Positions 9,370-17,900 of a stretch of DNA of 64,000 nucleotides are shown piece by piece. Source of the stretch: JAJDAT01 sp964570665 (GTDB lineage: Bacteria > Nitrospinota > Nitrospinia > Nitrospinales > JAJDAT01); contig CAZMZH010000004.1 in NCBI GenBank assembly GCA_964570665.1, positions 186,001 through 250,000 of the forward strand, read 5' to 3'. The notes under the pieces are model-generated. The model was not told the origin of the DNA. It did no database searches and saw nothing but the letters and a program-made list of their open reading frames with translations. Both the position numbers and the translations under genes were made by a program. Numbering within the stretch: position 1 is the stretch's first letter; each line of letters opens with the position of its first letter.

Positions 9370-9380
9370 GTGTATATACA
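9370..9380 (+). promoter_or_regulatory. Second GTGTATATAC box, candidate MarR operator
   Basis: The sequence GTGTATATACA contains the palindrome TGTATATACA and repeats the 10-mer found over the marR -10 region (8874-8883). It sits 18 bp upstream of the ATG of the iron-sulfur/SCP2 gene. The AT-rich sequence could also be a promoter -10, so the operator role is inference. Confidence 0.4.
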
Positions 9381-9397
9381 TATATTTGGAGAACGCA

Positions 9398-10738
9398 ATG
9401 ACTACGCAAACGAAAGAAATGAATTTTAATATGAAATCAGATAGTGTCGAATTTCCGATTAAAACTAAAAAGAAAGGTATCACCGCCGATGAAATCCTGC
9501 AAATAGCTCTAGAAGAAGGCGCCGACGATATTGGATTTGTCGAACTCAATCGACCTGCCCTTCAAAATCAAAAAGAAGAACTAAGAACCGTTTACCCCAA
9601 AACCAAAACCGCCATTTCTTTGATCAAGAAAATGAATCGAGAGAATATCCAAACTCCCGCTCGGTATGCCGCTAATGTAGAATTCCACCACACTATAGAC
9701 GATCTTACCGATATCGCGCGTCGCATCCTTCGTAGACTCAATAATTTGAATATAAGAGGCGTTGTACCTACCGTCGGGTTTCCTATGGATATGGATTCCT
9801 TAGGTAAAGGAGCGCTTTGGCATATCAGCCATAAACCCATTGCCGTAGAAGCCGGATTGGGGCAAATGGGTAAAAACAGGAACGTGATCCATCCTAAATT
9901 TGGAAACTTTATTTTGCTGGAAACCATTTTGATCGACACAGAAGTAGACCGCTATGACAACTCTATCGAATACAATCCATGCGTTAAATGTAACCTGTGC
10001 GTAACGTCATGTCCTGTTGGAGCTATCGAAAAAAATGGGGATTTTAATTTCATGGCTTGTATGGATCATAACTATCGCGAGTTCATGGGAGGATTCCAGG
10101 AATGGTCGGAAACGCTTGTTTCTTCAAAAAATGTAAAAGAATATCGAGAGAGTTTCCGAGATAGCGAAACCGCGTCTATGTGGCAATCTTTATCGTTTGG
10201 AGCCAATTACAAGGCAGCTTATTGCATGGCTGTATGTCCTGCTGGAGACGAAGTCATCCCGCCGTTTATAGAAAACAGCAAAGGTTTTGTTAACGATATC
10301 GTACGACCTCTCAAAGAAAAAGAAGAACACGTCTATGTTCGAAAAGGTTCGCGAGCGGAACGTTTTGCAGTTAAAAACCCCACAAAAGAAATCCGACATA
10401 TAAAGTCTCCGTACCGTCCTCAAAACATCGACTTTTTTCTCAGAGGAGCTTCCTTGCAATTCAATCCCGAAAAAGCCAAAGATTTAGACCTCGTCATCCA
10501 GTTTTCATTTTACGGAAAAGAAAATGTCAATGCCTTCGTTCAAATCGTCAATCAAAAAATAAAAGCGAAACGAGGTCAACACAAAAACCCAAATATTTCT
10601 TTAACGGTAGATTCAGAAACCTGGTTGAAAATTGTCAATAAAGAAACATCCGTGTTTTGGTCTATCTTAACTAGAAAGTTAAAAGCCAAAGGGAATCCAT
10701 TATTGTTAAAAAAGTTTGAAAACTGTTTGGACGCTTAA
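9398..10738 (+). CDS. Reductive-dehalogenase-like 4Fe-4S protein fused to an SCP2-like domain
   Basis: The ATG at 9398 is chosen because GGAG lies 6 bp before it; an upstream in-frame TTG at 9386 overlaps that ribosome site. The protein (446 residues) has an N-terminal corrinoid-dehalogenase/QueG-like region including GLGQMGKNRNVIHPKFGNF. A ferredoxin motif CVKCNLCVTSCPVGA follows; a later CMAVCPAGDE supplies more ligands, compatible with two 4Fe-4S clusters. The last ~110 residues (from FFLRGASLQF) look like an SCP2 sterol/lipid-carrier fold. There is no twin-Arg signal, so it is cytoplasmic, unlike respiratory dehalogenases. The reaction and substrate are unknown. Control by the adjacent MarR protein is likely. 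Confidence 0.8.
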   Translation: MTTQTKEMNFNMKSDSVEFPIKTKKKGITADEILQIALEEGADDIGFVELNRPALQNQKEELRTVYPKTKTAISLIKKMNRENIQTPARYAANVEFHHTIDDLTDIARRILRRLNNLNIRGVVPTVGFPMDMDSLGKGALWHISHKPIAVEAGLGQMGKNRNVIHPKFGNFILLETILIDTEVDRYDNSIEYNPCVKCNLCVTSCPVGAIEKNGDFNFMACMDHNYREFMGGFQEWSETLVSSKNVKEYRESFRDSETASMWQSLSFGANYKAAYCMAVCPAGDEVIPPFIENSKGFVNDIVRPLKEKEEHVYVRKGSRAERFAVKNPTKEIRHIKSPYRPQNIDFFLRGASLQFNPEKAKDLDLVIQFSFYGKENVNAFVQIVNQKIKAKRGQHKNPNISLTVDSETWLKIVNKETSVFWSILTRKLKAKGNPLLLKKFENCLDA

Positions 10739-10776
10739 GACCCTATTAAACCTATTTCGACAATTCAATTTTCTTT

Positions 10777-11361
10777 TCAAATCAATTTTTGAACTTTAGA
10801 TTTCAAAGTAGGTAAAATATCTTTTTCAAACCAGGCATTTTTACGAAGCCAAATATTATTTCGTGGGCTGGGGTGTGGAAGCGGTAACAATCCCTTCTTC
10901 CAAAACTCTTTCCAGGATTTTACTGTTTCGGTTAAGTTATTTTTTTGATCGACCCCTAAATGGTAGTCCTGTGCATATTTACCAATAACAAGAGTGAGTT
11001 CTATCTTGGATAGATTTGAAAAAAGTTTTTCGTGCCAAGCGTCAGCGCATTCCGGACGCGGAGGCAAGTCTCCAGATTTTCCAGTTCCCGGAAAACAAAA
11101 ACCCATCGGCACAATGGCAACTTTGGAAGCGTCATAAAATATCTTTCTATCAATTCCCATCCAATCCCTTAGCCTTTCGCCGCTAGCGTCGTCAAACGGA
11201 ACTCCCGATTCGTGCACTTTCCGCCCAGGAGCCTGACCTGCAACAAGAATTTTTGCTTTAGAATCGGCTTGAACAACTGGTCGCGGTCCAAAAGAAAGAT
11301 GTTCTTCGCATAATCTACAATCCTTAATTTCACTCAAGAGATTTTTTAGTTTTTTAGTCAT
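10777..11361 (-). CDS. Uracil-DNA glycosylase superfamily protein
   Basis: A start at 11361 (MTKKLKNLLSEI) gives 194 residues and matches the family's usual N-terminus; a longer frame would overrun the upstream gene. Features are a CRLC pair near the N-terminus, the first active-site loop GQAPGRKVHESGVPFDD, and the second motif PHPSPRN near the C-terminus. The family removes uracil or related damaged bases from DNA. The CxxC and overall pattern suit the COG1573-like group, although only two of the four cysteines expected for an iron-sulfur cluster are obvious. It starts 4 bp after the stop of the upstream gene, so the two are likely co-transcribed. Confidence 0.85.
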   Translation of the reverse strand: MTKKLKNLLSEIKDCRLCEEHLSFGPRPVVQADSKAKILVAGQAPGRKVHESGVPFDDASGERLRDWMGIDRKIFYDASKVAIVPMGFCFPGTGKSGDLPPRPECADAWHEKLFSNLSKIELTLVIGKYAQDYHLGVDQKNNLTETVKSWKEFWKKGLLPLPHPSPRNNIWLRKNAWFEKDILPTLKSKVQKLI

Positions 11362-11365
11362 GGCG

Positions 11366-11680
11366 TTAATTAGATGAAAAAGAACCTTCATAAACCGTAT
11401 CAAACATTTCTTTTTCTTGTTTTTCAACACAAGCTTTTTTGATCGACCAATCCCCTTTCGCAATCATTCCGCAGTCCAAAAGAATCTCGTTTGAGATTCG
11501 ACGACTCCCAAACCATTCCTTGGCTTTTTCTTGTTCTTCAACACACGTTTTTTTTACCTTCAAATCGTTCTCGGCAATCATATCGCAGTGGGTTTGTATT
11601 TCTGGGTCAATATCAGCGGCAAAAACTAATACCGGAAAAAACGCAAAGCAAAATATCCAGAGACCAAATTGTTTTTTCAT
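11366..11680 (-). CDS. Small secreted protein with two Cys-containing repeats
   Basis: This 104-residue product starts with a signal peptide (MKKQFGLWIFCFAFF, cleavage near VFA-AD). The mature part is two copies of a ~38-residue unit, each with C-x-MIA, then KK-x-CVE and QEK, giving two cysteines about 18 residues apart per unit and suggesting one disulfide per repeat in the periplasm. I recognise no family. It is directly upstream of the UDG-like gene; no functional link is apparent beyond co-transcription. Confidence 0.65.
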   Translation of the reverse strand: MKKQFGLWIFCFAFFPVLVFAADIDPEIQTHCDMIAENDLKVKKTCVEEQEKAKEWFGSRRISNEILLDCGMIAKGDWSIKKACVEKQEKEMFDTVYEGSFSSN

Positions 11681-11772
11681 TTGTATCGCTACCCTGGTAT
11701 GTCTTTAAAAGATATAATCTCAAAAAATATTTTCACAATACCTATGACTCCATATCGTAAGTAAATATTGCC

Positions 11773-11826
11773 GTCATCCTGTGAGATTTACATTTAAAAA
11801 TGTCTCACTCAGTTTGTCGAAGGGCG
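11773..11826. repeat. Dispersed intergenic repeat, copy with inserted hairpin
   Basis: GTCATCCTG (from 11773) and CTCAGTTTGTCGAAGGG (about 11808-11824) match the two halves of the repeat seen elsewhere in the window. Between them lies a hairpin with arms GTGAG/CTCAC and ACATTT/AAATGT, so this copy appears interrupted. Confidence 0.55.
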
Positions 11827-11837
11827 ATCGCTATTCC

Positions 11838-12059
11838 TTACATTTCCAATTTCTTTTTGATCCAAGAAAGGATTGGGTAAATTATAAATGCCACAATAAC
11901 GATAGGAAATCGATACTTAGAAAGATCCCAATCGACCTTTTTACCGGATAACGCATAGATCCATTCAGGCCAATATGCAATCGTATAGTTAACGAATGCG
12001 TAGGCAAGAATTAACGATACGATCATGACGCTATTTTTCTTGATGAATTCTAATATCAT
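11838..12059 (-). CDS. Small membrane protein with two predicted TM helices
   Basis: This 73-residue protein has hydrophobic segments at about 11-30 (VMIVSLILAYAFVNYTIAYW) and 51-66 (FPIVIVAFIIYPILSW) separated by a short loop with charged residues, and ends with KKKLEM. No family is recognised. It reads away from the stress-response membrane gene at 12369 and may be monocistronic. The codon composition and membrane topology make a real gene likely, but there is no functional clue. Confidence 0.55.
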   Translation of the reverse strand: MILEFIKKNSVMIVSLILAYAFVNYTIAYWPEWIYALSGKKVDWDLSKYRFPIVIVAFIIYPILSWIKKKLEM

Positions 12060-12368
12060 ATTATTGTCCGTAATTTTGTTTAGGCCTCAGTGGCATTTAT
12101 CCAATCAAAACTCTTTATTTAGCGCCTACATTCAAAAAAAGCAAAGTTTAAAAATACCCCTAGTATCTTCAAAACTGAATTTTTAAATTTAATCCCAATC
12201 AATAAGTAGCAACTTTACCCGCAAACTGATACAACTGGACGATCATCACGGTTTTGAAGTTGCAGCCAGTTTCGCCTCCATTGGAAGAGAACTAGTATCC
12301 CATTTAATTAACCTATGGATAACTAAAATACTTTTCCAAAATACGCACTTTTGGATTAGGAGATAGCT
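12060..12368. other. Intergenic region with a possible gene relic
   Basis: Between two small membrane genes, a plus-strand frame at about 12221-12366 reads RKLIQLDDHHGFEVAASFAS and then GRELVSHLINLW before a TAG. It looks protein-like but has no start codon or ribosome site and no family I recognise. It may be a gene remnant. The end of the region carries the AGGAGA ribosome site of the next gene. Confidence 0.3.
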
Positions 12369-12617
12369 ATGGAATCTACAGGATTAATTTCATTTCTTTT
12401 AATTGGATTAATTGCTGGATGGCTTGCAGGAAAATTGATGAAAGGTCAGGGCTTTGGGTTGATCGGAAATATGGTCGTTGGAGTCATTGGCGCTTTTTTG
12501 GGCGGATTTATGTTTGGAGTATTGGGAATAAGCGCAGGCGGTCTTATTGGCTCCATCATCACCGCTACAATAGGCGCGATCGCTCTCCTTTTCATCGTTG
12601 GATTGATTAAGAAATGA
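12369..12617 (+). CDS. GlsB/YeaQ/YmgE-family stress-response membrane protein
   Basis: This 82-residue, very hydrophobic, Gly-rich protein has three predicted helices and the family hallmark GLIAGWLAGKLMKGQGFGLIG. Members are small inner-membrane proteins (once called transglycosylase-associated) induced by general stress; the molecular role is not known. The start is supported by AGGAGA about 6 bp before the ATG. It is a single gene followed by a strong hairpin terminator. Confidence 0.9.
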   Translation: MESTGLISFLLIGLIAGWLAGKLMKGQGFGLIGNMVVGVIGAFLGGFMFGVLGISAGGLIGSIITATIGAIALLFIVGLIKK

Positions 12618-12620
12618 TAT

Positions 12621-12668
12621 GGATCAATCGCCAACCAAGAATTGGCGTATTCCTGATCATTTTTTTTA
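12621..12668 (+). terminator. Rho-independent terminator of the YeaQ-like gene
   Basis: Nested inverted repeats GATCA...TGATC and CGCCAA...TTGGCG are followed by eight T residues (12661-12667 and the preceding base). The structure starts 4 bp after the stop codon of the upstream gene. Confidence 0.8.
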
Positions 12669-12705
12669 CCGCAAAGACAAAAATAAACATAGATGAATGT
12701 CTGGC

Positions 12706-14553
12706 TTAAGAGACTTCTTTCATTTTGACGTCGACGAGAAGGCTTTCAAGGCCGCCGCCTTTTAAAATCGTGCCGGAGGTGGGGGTGGCATCGCGATAGT
12801 TTCTGCCGCACGCGACTCGCACATGATCTTGGTTCACCAAACATCCGTTAGTCGGATCGAATCCTCTCCAACCTACAAACGGTAAATAGACTTCCGTCCA
12901 AGCATGGGACGCTTCGGACTGAATCTTATTCTCGTAATTTGCATTCGTATAAATATAGCCAACACGATATCGCGCTGGAATATTCAGTAATCGGCATAAA
13001 CAAATCAACAAATTGGCAAAATCCTGACACACTCCAGTTCGCGACGTAAAAATATCGAATGGCGTGGTTTCTAGGTTCGTCGATCCCTGTTTGTAAACGA
13101 AGTCTTCATAAATTCTGATATTCATATCCATGACGGTTTGCAGTAAATGGTAATCGTTTCTTTCTACAAAACTCATGGCGTATTCATTAAGTTCCCGTAA
13201 TTGGGTTTCCGGAAGTTCAGGCGGAAGCAAATACGACTGCATCATTTGTCTTTGCCATGGCATCCAAATCAACGGAATGGAGGTTCTTCGCATTGAGGAG
13301 GTGTATTCGTCGGGGGTGGAAGCATAAATTTTAACCCGATGTCGACTTTCTATTCGAAGCTCGGTATAGGGCCGACTGATGGAGTAATGGATTGATTCAT
13401 TTCCAAAGACGTCTTCAAAATGGAGTTTTGCACCCGGAACCGAAATTTCTACGCCTCCTTCCATAATTATTTGATCATGGTCGACCAACGGGCTTAACCG
13501 AAAGGCATGTTCGCTATGCTCTACAGGTTCGGAATACTTGTATTCCGTCAAATGCGTCACGTCGTAAAGCCTAAACGCCAGGGGCTCTTCCTGTGCGGTA
13601 TGAGCTACCGCCTCGGCCTCTGGCGCCACGGCGTTTGTCAAAGCTTGTTCTGTTTGTAAAGAACTGAATGAAATTTTTTCTTCTACAGCCGATTCCGTTG
13701 GGGCTACTGAACTTTGACTTTGGCTTTGAATATTTGATAATGGATATGGAGTCGGTTTGGCGCCGTGGCTATTCCAAACAACCGCTCCTCTTCGAGCCAT
13801 GATCATTTGCCCCAATTCCATTTCCTCCCAATCTTCTCCTTGAAACGGTCCGGTCGAAACCATCAGAAACGTTCTATAGAGATCTCTTGGATCGCTTAGG
13901 TTCAAAGATAAAGAAATGGAATCAAGTGTCGGGTCCATGTCGGGAGGACAAAACCGTTTATAAAACATTGGTTTCTTTGAGTTTTTCCCATGGTAAAAAA
14001 CCAACGTTTTTCCATCGGTTAAAATTATGTCTGCGCTACCATGGCCGTCGAGTTCCCCAAACCATTCTAATAAATTTTTGCCTCTCGCTTCCTTAAGGGA
14101 TTTAGAACCGGAAGCGTGGATTCGACCTAGCATCAAACAAAAAGCCAATTCGGAATCGGTTTTGCCTAAAGGTTCAAGAAAACCTGTGGCCTGATCGTGA
14201 ATATCTTCAAGATCGTCGCGGTTGAACTCGCCGTCGTGGATGAAGAGCCAATCGGTTCCGGAAAAACTGCGTCGGAACGGCTGAGTATCGTGCTGTGTCG
14301 GCCTTTTTGCCGCTCCAATTGAATTGCACAATAAGACCGTGAACCTAAAGCTGTCCCAATCGGTTAGCGCTTGCACCATATCTTGCGTATCGCGCGATAC
14401 GGCGTCTTTTATAATGACCGCCGAATTATCGTTATTTGGGTACCATCCCAATCCCCAACCAATGGAATCGATGGTTCCCGATTCTACGGACGCTTTAATT
14501 TTTATCGATGGCGAACTCAAGGAATCTGAGTTTAACGCCAATATGTCGCTCAA
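12706..14553 (-). CDS. Class II glutamine-amidotransferase-like domain fused to transglutaminase
   Basis: This 615-residue fusion has an N-terminal Ntn-type class II GATase-like domain (1-270; WGLGWYPNN, the PF of the TQPF motif, LFIHDGE). The usual catalytic Cys2 is Ser (MSDILALN) and the usual HNGD is HDGE, so glutaminase activity is doubtful. A variable linker (about 270-325) is followed by a bacterial transglutaminase N domain and papain-like transglutaminase core with Cys509 (GVCQDFA), SHAWTEVY and FDPTNG as triad. It is probably cytoplasmic. It belongs to the cluster with the DUF2126, alpha-E and ATP-grasp genes, which comparative genomics has proposed to build or process peptide conjugates. 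The actual substrate is unknown. Confidence 0.88.
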   Translation of the reverse strand: MSDILALNSDSLSSPSIKIKASVESGTIDSIGWGLGWYPNNDNSAVIIKDAVSRDTQDMVQALTDWDSFRFTVLLCNSIGAAKRPTQHDTQPFRRSFSGTDWLFIHDGEFNRDDLEDIHDQATGFLEPLGKTDSELAFCLMLGRIHASGSKSLKEARGKNLLEWFGELDGHGSADIILTDGKTLVFYHGKNSKKPMFYKRFCPPDMDPTLDSISLSLNLSDPRDLYRTFLMVSTGPFQGEDWEEMELGQMIMARRGAVVWNSHGAKPTPYPLSNIQSQSQSSVAPTESAVEEKISFSSLQTEQALTNAVAPEAEAVAHTAQEEPLAFRLYDVTHLTEYKYSEPVEHSEHAFRLSPLVDHDQIIMEGGVEISVPGAKLHFEDVFGNESIHYSISRPYTELRIESRHRVKIYASTPDEYTSSMRRTSIPLIWMPWQRQMMQSYLLPPELPETQLRELNEYAMSFVERNDYHLLQTVMDMNIRIYEDFVYKQGSTNLETTPFDIFTSRTGVCQDFANLLICLCRLLNIPARYRVGYIYTNANYENKIQSEASHAWTEVYLPFVGWRGFDPTNGCLVNQDHVRVACGRNYRDATPTSGTILKGGGLESLLVDVKMKEVS

Positions 14554-14887
14554 AGTTTTCTCCTAAATAAACACCCTTCCCTTAAACGATCGGGAGTCTC
14601 CTACTACATAAAACCTATTTTTTAAAAATATGACAAGCTACGATAGACAAAATCCGCTTGTGGGATTTATATTCAATAGCCGACTGTCTTTCCTTTTGAT
14701 TCTAAGGTATTATTAGCGTACAGATAACAAATTTTACCTGATAATTTACTTCATTTAATGGATTTTTAAACCCTATTTCTTTATTATTTTTCAAAATTTT
14801 TCACTTTTTTGGTTTGGCTAATTTTTATTTACTTCAACCAATTTTAACGACGGTTTATCCGATACTTAATAGGAAATAGAAACCTAG
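14554..14887. other. Divergent intergenic region
   Basis: This AT-rich region separates the two transglutaminase genes, which face away from each other. It must hold promoters for both directions, but I see no operator or hairpin strong enough to name. Confidence 0.4.
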
Positions 14888-14980
14888 ATGAATTCCAATA
14901 AAATCAAGACTATAATAAAAGCCTTTTTAGCGTTTTATATCGTGTGTTTAGCCGCATTCGTAATATTTAGTTATTTTTAA
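14888..14980 (+). CDS. Possible 30-residue membrane peptide
   Basis: The frame ATG 14888 to TAA 14980 encodes a basic N-terminus (MNSNKIKTIIK) followed by one hydrophobic helix (AFLAFYIVCLAAFVIFSYF). An AGGAAA lies 11 bp upstream, which is weak. It ends 15 bp before the DUF2126 gene and could be its translational leader or a small membrane partner. No family is known. Confidence 0.35.
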   Translation: MNSNKIKTIIKAFLAFYIVCLAAFVIFSYF

Positions 14981-14995
14981 TTTAGCTCTTATTCT

Positions 14996-17900
14996 ATGAA
15001 AACACAAATCGCGCTCCATCATTTAACTAAATATAAATACGACCGCTTGGTTCAACTGGGCCCGCAAATCGTCCGCTTGCGCCCTGCACCGCACGCGCGT
15101 ACCCACATAAATTCGTATTCCCTCAAGATTAATGTCGAAAAGCATTTTCTACACTGGCAACAAGATCCATTTGGGAACTATTTAGCCCGTATTTTAATAC
15201 CTGAAAAAGTAAAAGAATTTCAGGTAGAAGTCGATTTAGTTGCTGAAATTCAGGCATTTAATCCCTTTGATTTCTTTCATGAAGAATACGCCGAAAAATT
15301 TCCTTTCAAATATGAAGAGTCGTTGGCCGAAGAATTAGGTCCTTATTTGGAAATTAAGGATAAAGGCAAACTGCTGATTGAGTTTTTAAAAACTGTCGAC
15401 TCCAAAAAAATGGAAACAAACGCCTTTTTAGTAAGCGTTAACCAAAAAATAAATAAACTGCTTAAATACATTGTGCGGATGGAACCTGGCGTTCAAACTT
15501 GCGAAGAAACCCTCAAATTAAAAAGCGGTTCCTGTAGAGATATGGCTTGGCTTTTATGCCAAGTATTGCGCCATTTAGGTTTAGCCTCCCGATTTACTTC
15601 CGGCTACCTAATTCAATTGAAACCCGACCAATTGCCGCTCGATACCCTTGCGGGATCGGACACTGATTTTACCGATTTTACCGATTTGCACGCTTGGACG
15701 GAGGTCTACTTACCGGGCGCTGGTTGGGTTGGACTGGATCCAACTTCCGGGAATCTTGCCAGCGAAGGCCATATTCCTCTTTGCTGTACGCCTAATCCTT
15801 CAAGCGCCGCTCCTATCACCGGCGTTTTGGGTCCTTGCGAGACTACGTTTGAGCACAAGATGCATTTTACTCGAATCAAAGAGGATTTAAAGTTAACCAA
15901 ACCCTACTCCCAACGGGTATGGAACGAAATCGACCAAATTGGTCAACAAGTGGATCAGGACCTAGCAGCTAAGGGAGTTCAACTGACGATGGGCGGCGAA
16001 CCCACCTTTGTTTCTCTGGAAGATCTGGAGGGGGAAGAATGGCATTTTACCGCGATGGGTCCGAATAAAAGAAAACTTGGTAAAGATTTGCTGTTGAGAT
16101 TAAGAGACCAATTCTCCCCTGGAAGCGTTCTTCATTTTGGTCAGGGTAAATGGTACCCAGGAGAGATCATGCCGCGCTGGTCTTTGAATTGCTTCTGGAG
16201 AAAAGACGGAGTGCCCATATGGGGAAACATCTCTCTTCTTGCAGATATCGATAAAAATTACAACCACGATGCAGAAACGGCTCAAATTTTTATTTTGGAA
16301 TTAGCGCGGCAATTGGGTATTCCTTCAAATTTCATCATACCCGCACGCGAAGACGCGGTTTATCATCTTTGGAAAGAAAACCGCTTGCCGCAAGAAGGAG
16401 AAGTTCTAAAGGCGGACCTTTTTGAAAAGACGGAACGAGAACGACTGCATAAATTGTTAGATAAAAATCTCAGCGAACCGATAGGCTATGTACTGCCTTT
16501 GCTGTTTTCTGTTAAATTTAAACGCTGGATCAGCAGTTCCTGGAACTTTAGAAACGACCGTTTAATCTTAACGCCGGGCGATTCCCCTATGGGATTGCGA
16601 TTGCCTTTTAATAGCCTGACGCAAAAAAAGGTAGTTGAAGAACAAAATCCCCCTGAGAGAAGTCCTTTTGAATTAATTCCCGACCTCCCAACTTTTAAAG
16701 ACTCTTCGCAAGCGCCCGATTTAAAAAAGCAAAAAGAACTAGAAATCACTCATCCAAAAGACGAAACAGTTGGCTTGATTCGCCCTGCCTTATGCGTCGA
16801 AAGTCGGGATGGACTGCTCCATATTTTTTTACCGCCAACAACTCTCGTTGAAAATTTTTTAGACTTAGTTTCCGCCATTGAAAAAACATCGAAAAGCCTG
16901 GATATCCCTATTGTATTGGAAGGGTACGAACCGCCAAACGATCTGCGGATATCAAATTTCAAAGTCACTCCAGACCCTGGGGTTATCGAAGTGAACGTGC
17001 AACCATCAGGCTCGTGGGAGGAATTAAAAAACATTATCAATACGGTCTATGAAGAGGCTCGCCTCTCTAAACTATCGACCGATAAGTTTTTGCTAGATGG
17101 ACGGCGCGTAGGAACCGGAGGCGGCAATCATATTACTATCGGCGGGTCGACTCCTGAGGATAGCCCCTTTCTGAAGCGACCCGATATGTTACGCAGTATC
17201 GTGGCATTTTGGCAAAATCATCCATCGCTTTCTTATCTTTTCTCTTCGATGTTTATAGGCCCGACCAGTCAATCCCCGCGCATTGACGAAGCGAGATTGG
17301 ATTCGCTTTATGAACTTGAAATTGCGTTTCAACAAACGCCAGAGTTTGGCGAGTCTCCTTATTGGTTAGTGGATCGGTTGTTCAGGAATATACTCGTCGA
17401 TATTACAGGGAACACGCATCGAGCCGAAATTTGTATCGACAAGTTGTACAGCCCAGATAGCGATCGAGGACGCTTGGGGTTGGTTGAACTCCGAGGATTC
17501 GAAATGTCGCCGCATCCGCAGATGAATTTATTGCAAGCTCTTTTAGTGAGAGCCTGCGTTTCTGCTTTTTGGACGACGCCATACCGCCAAAAACCCGTTC
17601 GATGGGGAACCGAACTACATGACCGGTTTATGCTACCGCATTACCTATGGGAAGATTTGAGCGATGTTGTCAATTCTTTAAATATCGCCGGTTATGATTT
17701 TAAACTCGATTGGTTTCTTCCCTTCCGCGATTTTAGATTTCCTTATTATGGGTCTACCCGAATAGACCAAATCCAACTTGAATTGAGGATGGCTTTAGAA
17801 CCTTGGAACGTGCTTGGCGAAGAAATGTATCAAGGGTCGGTAAGTCGATCGGTGGACTCATCGGTAGAACGATTGCAACTCAAAGTAGAAGGGTACAACG

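Noticed and set aside
9386..9397. Upstream TTG start for the iron-sulfur/SCP2 gene
   Set aside because: The TTG overlaps the GGAG that properly serves ATG 9398.
12667..12677. ACCGCAAAGAC identical to the first 11 bases of the cassette's inverted repeat
   Set aside because: Only 11 bases match, without a partner arm or gene; too short to call another cassette.
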